From positions 1-47,035 of the forward strand of contig CALZJG010000132.1 of assembly GCA_945787555.1 (NCBI GenBank): DNA of 47,035 nucleotides, written 5' to 3'. The notes under the pieces were generated by a model. The model worked only from the letters and a program-made list of their open reading frames with translations. It did no database searches and was not told the DNA's origin. Of this stretch, positions 45,208 to 47,035 are shown piece after piece. The stretch's first letter is position 1, and every line of letters starts with the position of its first letter. Both the position numbers and the translations under genes were made by a program. The DNA is from an uncultured Chromatiaceae bacterium. Lineage in GTDB: Bacteria; Pseudomonadota; Gammaproteobacteria; DRLM01.

Positions 45208-46150
45208 TAGTTTTGCTTCCTGCACGAACTTACAAATGAACCAGCAACAGTAGTAGCGAGCACGCCCCCACTTGCAGCTACTATTAAACCGTAAATTGGG
45301 TTAACAATCCCTGATCATTCGCTAATCCGCTAACTTGTGTCGCATATTTGAACAGCGAAAATCACCTGAAATAGCGCGATAAGTACGCCAAATACGCCAC
45401 CGATTAAAGAAGTTGCTAGTAGCGCAGCAAGAGCGATTACTACAAACGCAAAAATAATTACCACGCCACCAGTCGCCCCCCCCGCTGATCTTATACGCTC
45501 CCTCCCCCGTCGCCGGATCGAGGATGATATAGCCCGCTCCGGTCCAGCCCGGCACGCTGATGCTATCGGTGTGGGTGATGTCTTTACCTACTGCCAGGGC
45601 GGCCTGTATCTCCGATAGAGTCAGGCTGTCGTGATGGAGATTGGGTAATGTCGTGGTTTGCTGGCGTGATGTGATACGTACGCTGGCCTGCGGCCGCAGC
45701 CTTTGAGAGGGCTTTGACGGCCGAGACGGCTTCCCCAGGATTCTCCGGTGTGACAAACATCTGTTCGGGGATGGCATGTTCCAGCGCCGATGAGAGCACG
45801 CCGAGTTGCATGACGAAGGTGACGCGTTCTTGTTGCGATCCCGCATCGACGCTGGCGATGACGGCGATCCGATCCAGATCCATTTCCACCCCGCCACTGG
45901 CGATGGCGCGCGGGATGCCTAGGAGATAGTTGACCGCGGGCACGTAGCCGTAGGTCCCTGCCGAGGAAGCAAGGTTGAGATGCGCATTTTGTTGTAGGCC
46001 GCTGATGTGGCCGAGGGCCAGGTGCTGGGCGAAGTAGCCGAGGGTGCCGGCATGGAACATGTCACCGAGCAGGTCTTCCCTCGTGAGGTTGTCGATCTGG
46101 TCGGGATCGTTGGATTCGAGGGCGGTTTTGGTGGTCTCATAAAGAGGACG
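45207..46150 (-). pseudogene. orphan C-terminal cassette of a polymorphic effector
   Basis: The minus strand carries a partial core (about 46150-45520: YETTKTALESNDPDQIDNL, LLGDMFHAGTLGYFAQ, YLLGIPRAIASGGVEM, SSALEHAIPEQMF, PGEAVSAVKALSKAA), a frameshift near 45655, then TLPNLHHDSLTLSEIQAALA, GWTGAGYIILDPATGEGAYK and ISGG. Next comes an 8-G tract (45476-45483) that shifts frame. The real tail then reads ATGGVVIIFAFVVIALAALL, ATSLIGGVFGVLIALFQVIF, and after two more shifts GIVNPIYGLIVAASGGVLAT and TVAGSFVSSCRKQN to a TAA at 45207-45209. The N-terminal part of the parent is missing. I recall similar core sequence in large RHS/transglutaminase-like surface proteins, with low certainty. Confidence 0.6.
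45485..45519. repeat. module junction repeat, copy 1
   Basis: These 35 bases match 47001-47035 at 34 of 35 positions (C/A difference at 45502). They encode DPATGEGAYKI on the minus strand and adjoin a G8 tract. The matching copy encodes DPATGDGAYKI and adjoins a G7 tract. The window ends inside the second copy, so its true extent is unknown. Confidence 0.9.
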
Positions 46151-46220
46151 CTACCCTTCCTTATTCATTCACTTTCCTCGGTCGCCCATAGGACAAAGGG
46201 AAGCGTCCCCTTTTCCCTTT
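46141..46220. mobile_element. small MITE-like element with inverted ends
   Basis: Left end AAAGAGGACGCTACCCTTCC (46141-46160) is the approximate inverted repeat of the right end around 46195-46217 (AAAGGGAAGCGTCCCCTTTT). About 80 bases with no coding potential between them. It sits between the presumed immunity gene at 46231 and the orphan cassette and marks its left break. Confidence 0.5.
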
Positions 46221-46230
46221 CGACAGAGAG

Positions 46231-46581
46231 CTAAATTGACTCCTTTTGTTCCAAATGCTTCTTGTAACCTTTATAAACCAATAAGCCCCCCCCAAAGAAC
46301 GACAATGCTAAAAATATCAATTCGACTCTCAACTCTTGGCCACCCTGCGGAAATCCACTTTCAACTAATGAAGAACACTCGTATATGCCTAATCCAATAA
46401 TGAACGCACCGAAAATGCCCAAGGAGCCGTCTTTGATGTTATGTTTCTTATATATGATCGATAGATAACCCCAAGCCATGAATAGTAACGCCAACACCAA
46501 TTCACTTAGCTTGAAAGCACGCATGCTTCCAATCAAGACCAGCATTCCTACGAAAATTAGACCCCATCCAAATATTCTCAT
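46231..46581 (-). CDS. multi-pass membrane protein, presumed immunity protein
   Basis: 116 residues with four hydrophobic helices (about 4-21, 27-44, 53-69 and 87-105) and a basic C-terminal tail (YKGYKKHLEQKESI). Composition is AT-rich. The family is unknown to me. It starts 49 bases after the stop of the partial effector at 46631 and in the same direction, mirroring the pair at 45207/44950. Role as immunity protein inferred from position and topology; could instead be a generic hydrophobic protein of the cassette. Confidence 0.6.
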   Translation of the reverse strand: MRIFGWGLIFVGMLVLIGSMRAFKLSELVLALLFMAWGYLSIIYKKHNIKDGSLGIFGAFIIGLGIYECSSLVESGFPQGGQELRVELIFLALSFFGGGLLVYKGYKKHLEQKESI

Positions 46582-46630
46582 AAATCTTTAGTTACCTCAA
46601 TCTCGATACGAGCACTATTTTCAGCATCGC

Positions 46631-47035
46631 CTAGTTGTTACATCTTTCTGAGAAAGATTCAGATATTTGTCCGGCTATCCACGAAAAGCCTGTCAGAACA
46701 GTAAATACATACAAGGGACTTACTGCTGCACCAGGAGTTGACAAACCTACCAGCGTCATCGCAGAACCAATAACAGCTGACACAAGAATAAAACCAATTA
46801 TAGCCACTGATAAGGGACAACCGCCGGAAAGAATGTTGTCGACAAAACTAATAACTGACTGTAGGGATGAAATAACGCCTGATACTGCAGCCGCTGTTGC
46901 ACTTCCAAATACTCCTAAGTAGTTTAGTAGAACGTCGCTTAGCGTTTGAAGATAAGATATGCTGTCTTCTGCATCTATCTCCCCCCCATTCGCCCCCCCA
47001 CTGATCTTATACGCTCCATCCCCCGTCGCCGGATC
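46631..47035 (-). CDS. C-terminal end of polymorphic effector, 5' partial
   Basis: 135 codons in one open minus-strand frame from the window edge to TAG at 46631-46633. It begins DPATGDGAYKISGGANGG, the same junction as in the orphan cassette, followed by an amphipathic part (DAEDSISYLQTLSDVLLNYL), two strongly hydrophobic stretches (PLSVAIIGFILVSAVIGS and TPGAAVSPLYVFTVLTGFSW) and a polar end SFSERCNN. The tail differs from that of the orphan cassette. Membrane-active or pore-forming tail is inferred. The main body must lie beyond the right edge. It lacks an ATG here, so gene callers may miss it. Confidence 0.65.
   Translation of the reverse strand, partial: DPATGDGAYKISGGANGGEIDAEDSISYLQTLSDVLLNYLGVFGSATAAAVSGVISSLQSVISFVDNILSGGCPLSVAIIGFILVSAVIGSAMTLVGLSTPGAAVSPLYVFTVLTGFSWIAGQISESFSERCNN

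Noticed and set aside
1-47035. CRISPR arrays, rRNA genes and riboswitches
   Set aside because: No regularly spaced direct repeats, no rRNA sequence and no known riboswitch core were seen.

Overview
Gene content and order point to a gammaproteobacterial chromosome, probably from the Chromatiales or a related sulfur-oxidising or environmental lineage. Signs are the conserved block pilW-rodZ-hisS-yfgM-bamB-der, an iscR with the E. coli-type cluster ligands, the suhB/trmJ/cysE/isc neighbourhood, and a fdxA ferredoxin overlapping an AddB-like nuclease. Core genes are GC-rich. GC drops in the accessory right end (about 44.9-47.0 kb).

Layout. 0.2-6 kb: monothiol glutaredoxin grxD, a solitary hydantoinase B/oxoprolinase subunit, Fe superoxide dismutase sodB, a DUF6164-like membrane protein, a decayed small lipoprotein gene, an IS630-type transposase remnant and a response regulator-diguanylate cyclase. 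6.3-14.7 kb, all minus strand: der, bamB, yfgM, hisS, rodZ, pilW, rlmN, ndk and iscA, in tightly coupled groups (ATGA and TGATG overlaps); ispG, which often sits between rodZ and hisS, is absent. 14.8-18.4 kb, minus strand: a NifS/IscS-type cysteine desulfurase, iscR with a 24-nt operator-like palindrome, cysE and trmJ; iscU, hscBA and fdx are not here. 18.7-23.1 kb, plus strand: suhB, a two-domain sulfurtransferase and mutS. 23.1-27 kb: a sterol desaturase/fatty acid hydroxylase-family protein and a GGDEF-EAL protein, bracketed by a 25-codon broken copy of fdxA on the left and intact fdxA on the right. 27.3-34.5 kb: an AddB-like PD-(D/E)XK nuclease converging on a very large PhnD-like/PAS/GAF/PAS/PAS/GGDEF/EAL sensor. 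34.5-41.5 kb: a decayed secreted-protein gene, a TfpX/TfpZ-like pilin accessory protein, an IS110 remnant, a BcsS-like outer-membrane protein, a BcsA-like glycosyltransferase with a PilZ-like domain, and an IS3 remnant.

At 41,591-41,635 lies the 3' part of a tRNA-Arg(ACG), oriented so that chromosome lies to the left and an integrated element to the right. The right part fits this: an AbrB/PIN toxin-antitoxin pair with a perfect palindromic operator, a 13-codon hsdM stub, a truncated ParM/StbA-like protein, a small segregation-type protein and a TIGR03761-type integrating conjugative element protein.

The last 2.1 kb is the most unusual part. Two copies of a conserved junction (...DPATG[E/D]GAYKISGG), each followed by a different glycine-rich hydrophobic C-terminal tail and then by a small multi-pass membrane protein gene, look like a polymorphic C-terminal effector system with an orphan cassette. 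In the orphan copy the junction G tract has 8 Gs instead of 7, which shifts the frame; the ancestral tail stop overlaps the presumed immunity start (TAATG).

Themes: cyclic-di-GMP turnover (three GGDEF proteins, two with EAL) next to a PilZ-containing cellulose-synthase-like enzyme, Fe-S and sulfur metabolism, and strong decay of mobile DNA (IS630, IS110, IS3, a conjugative element).
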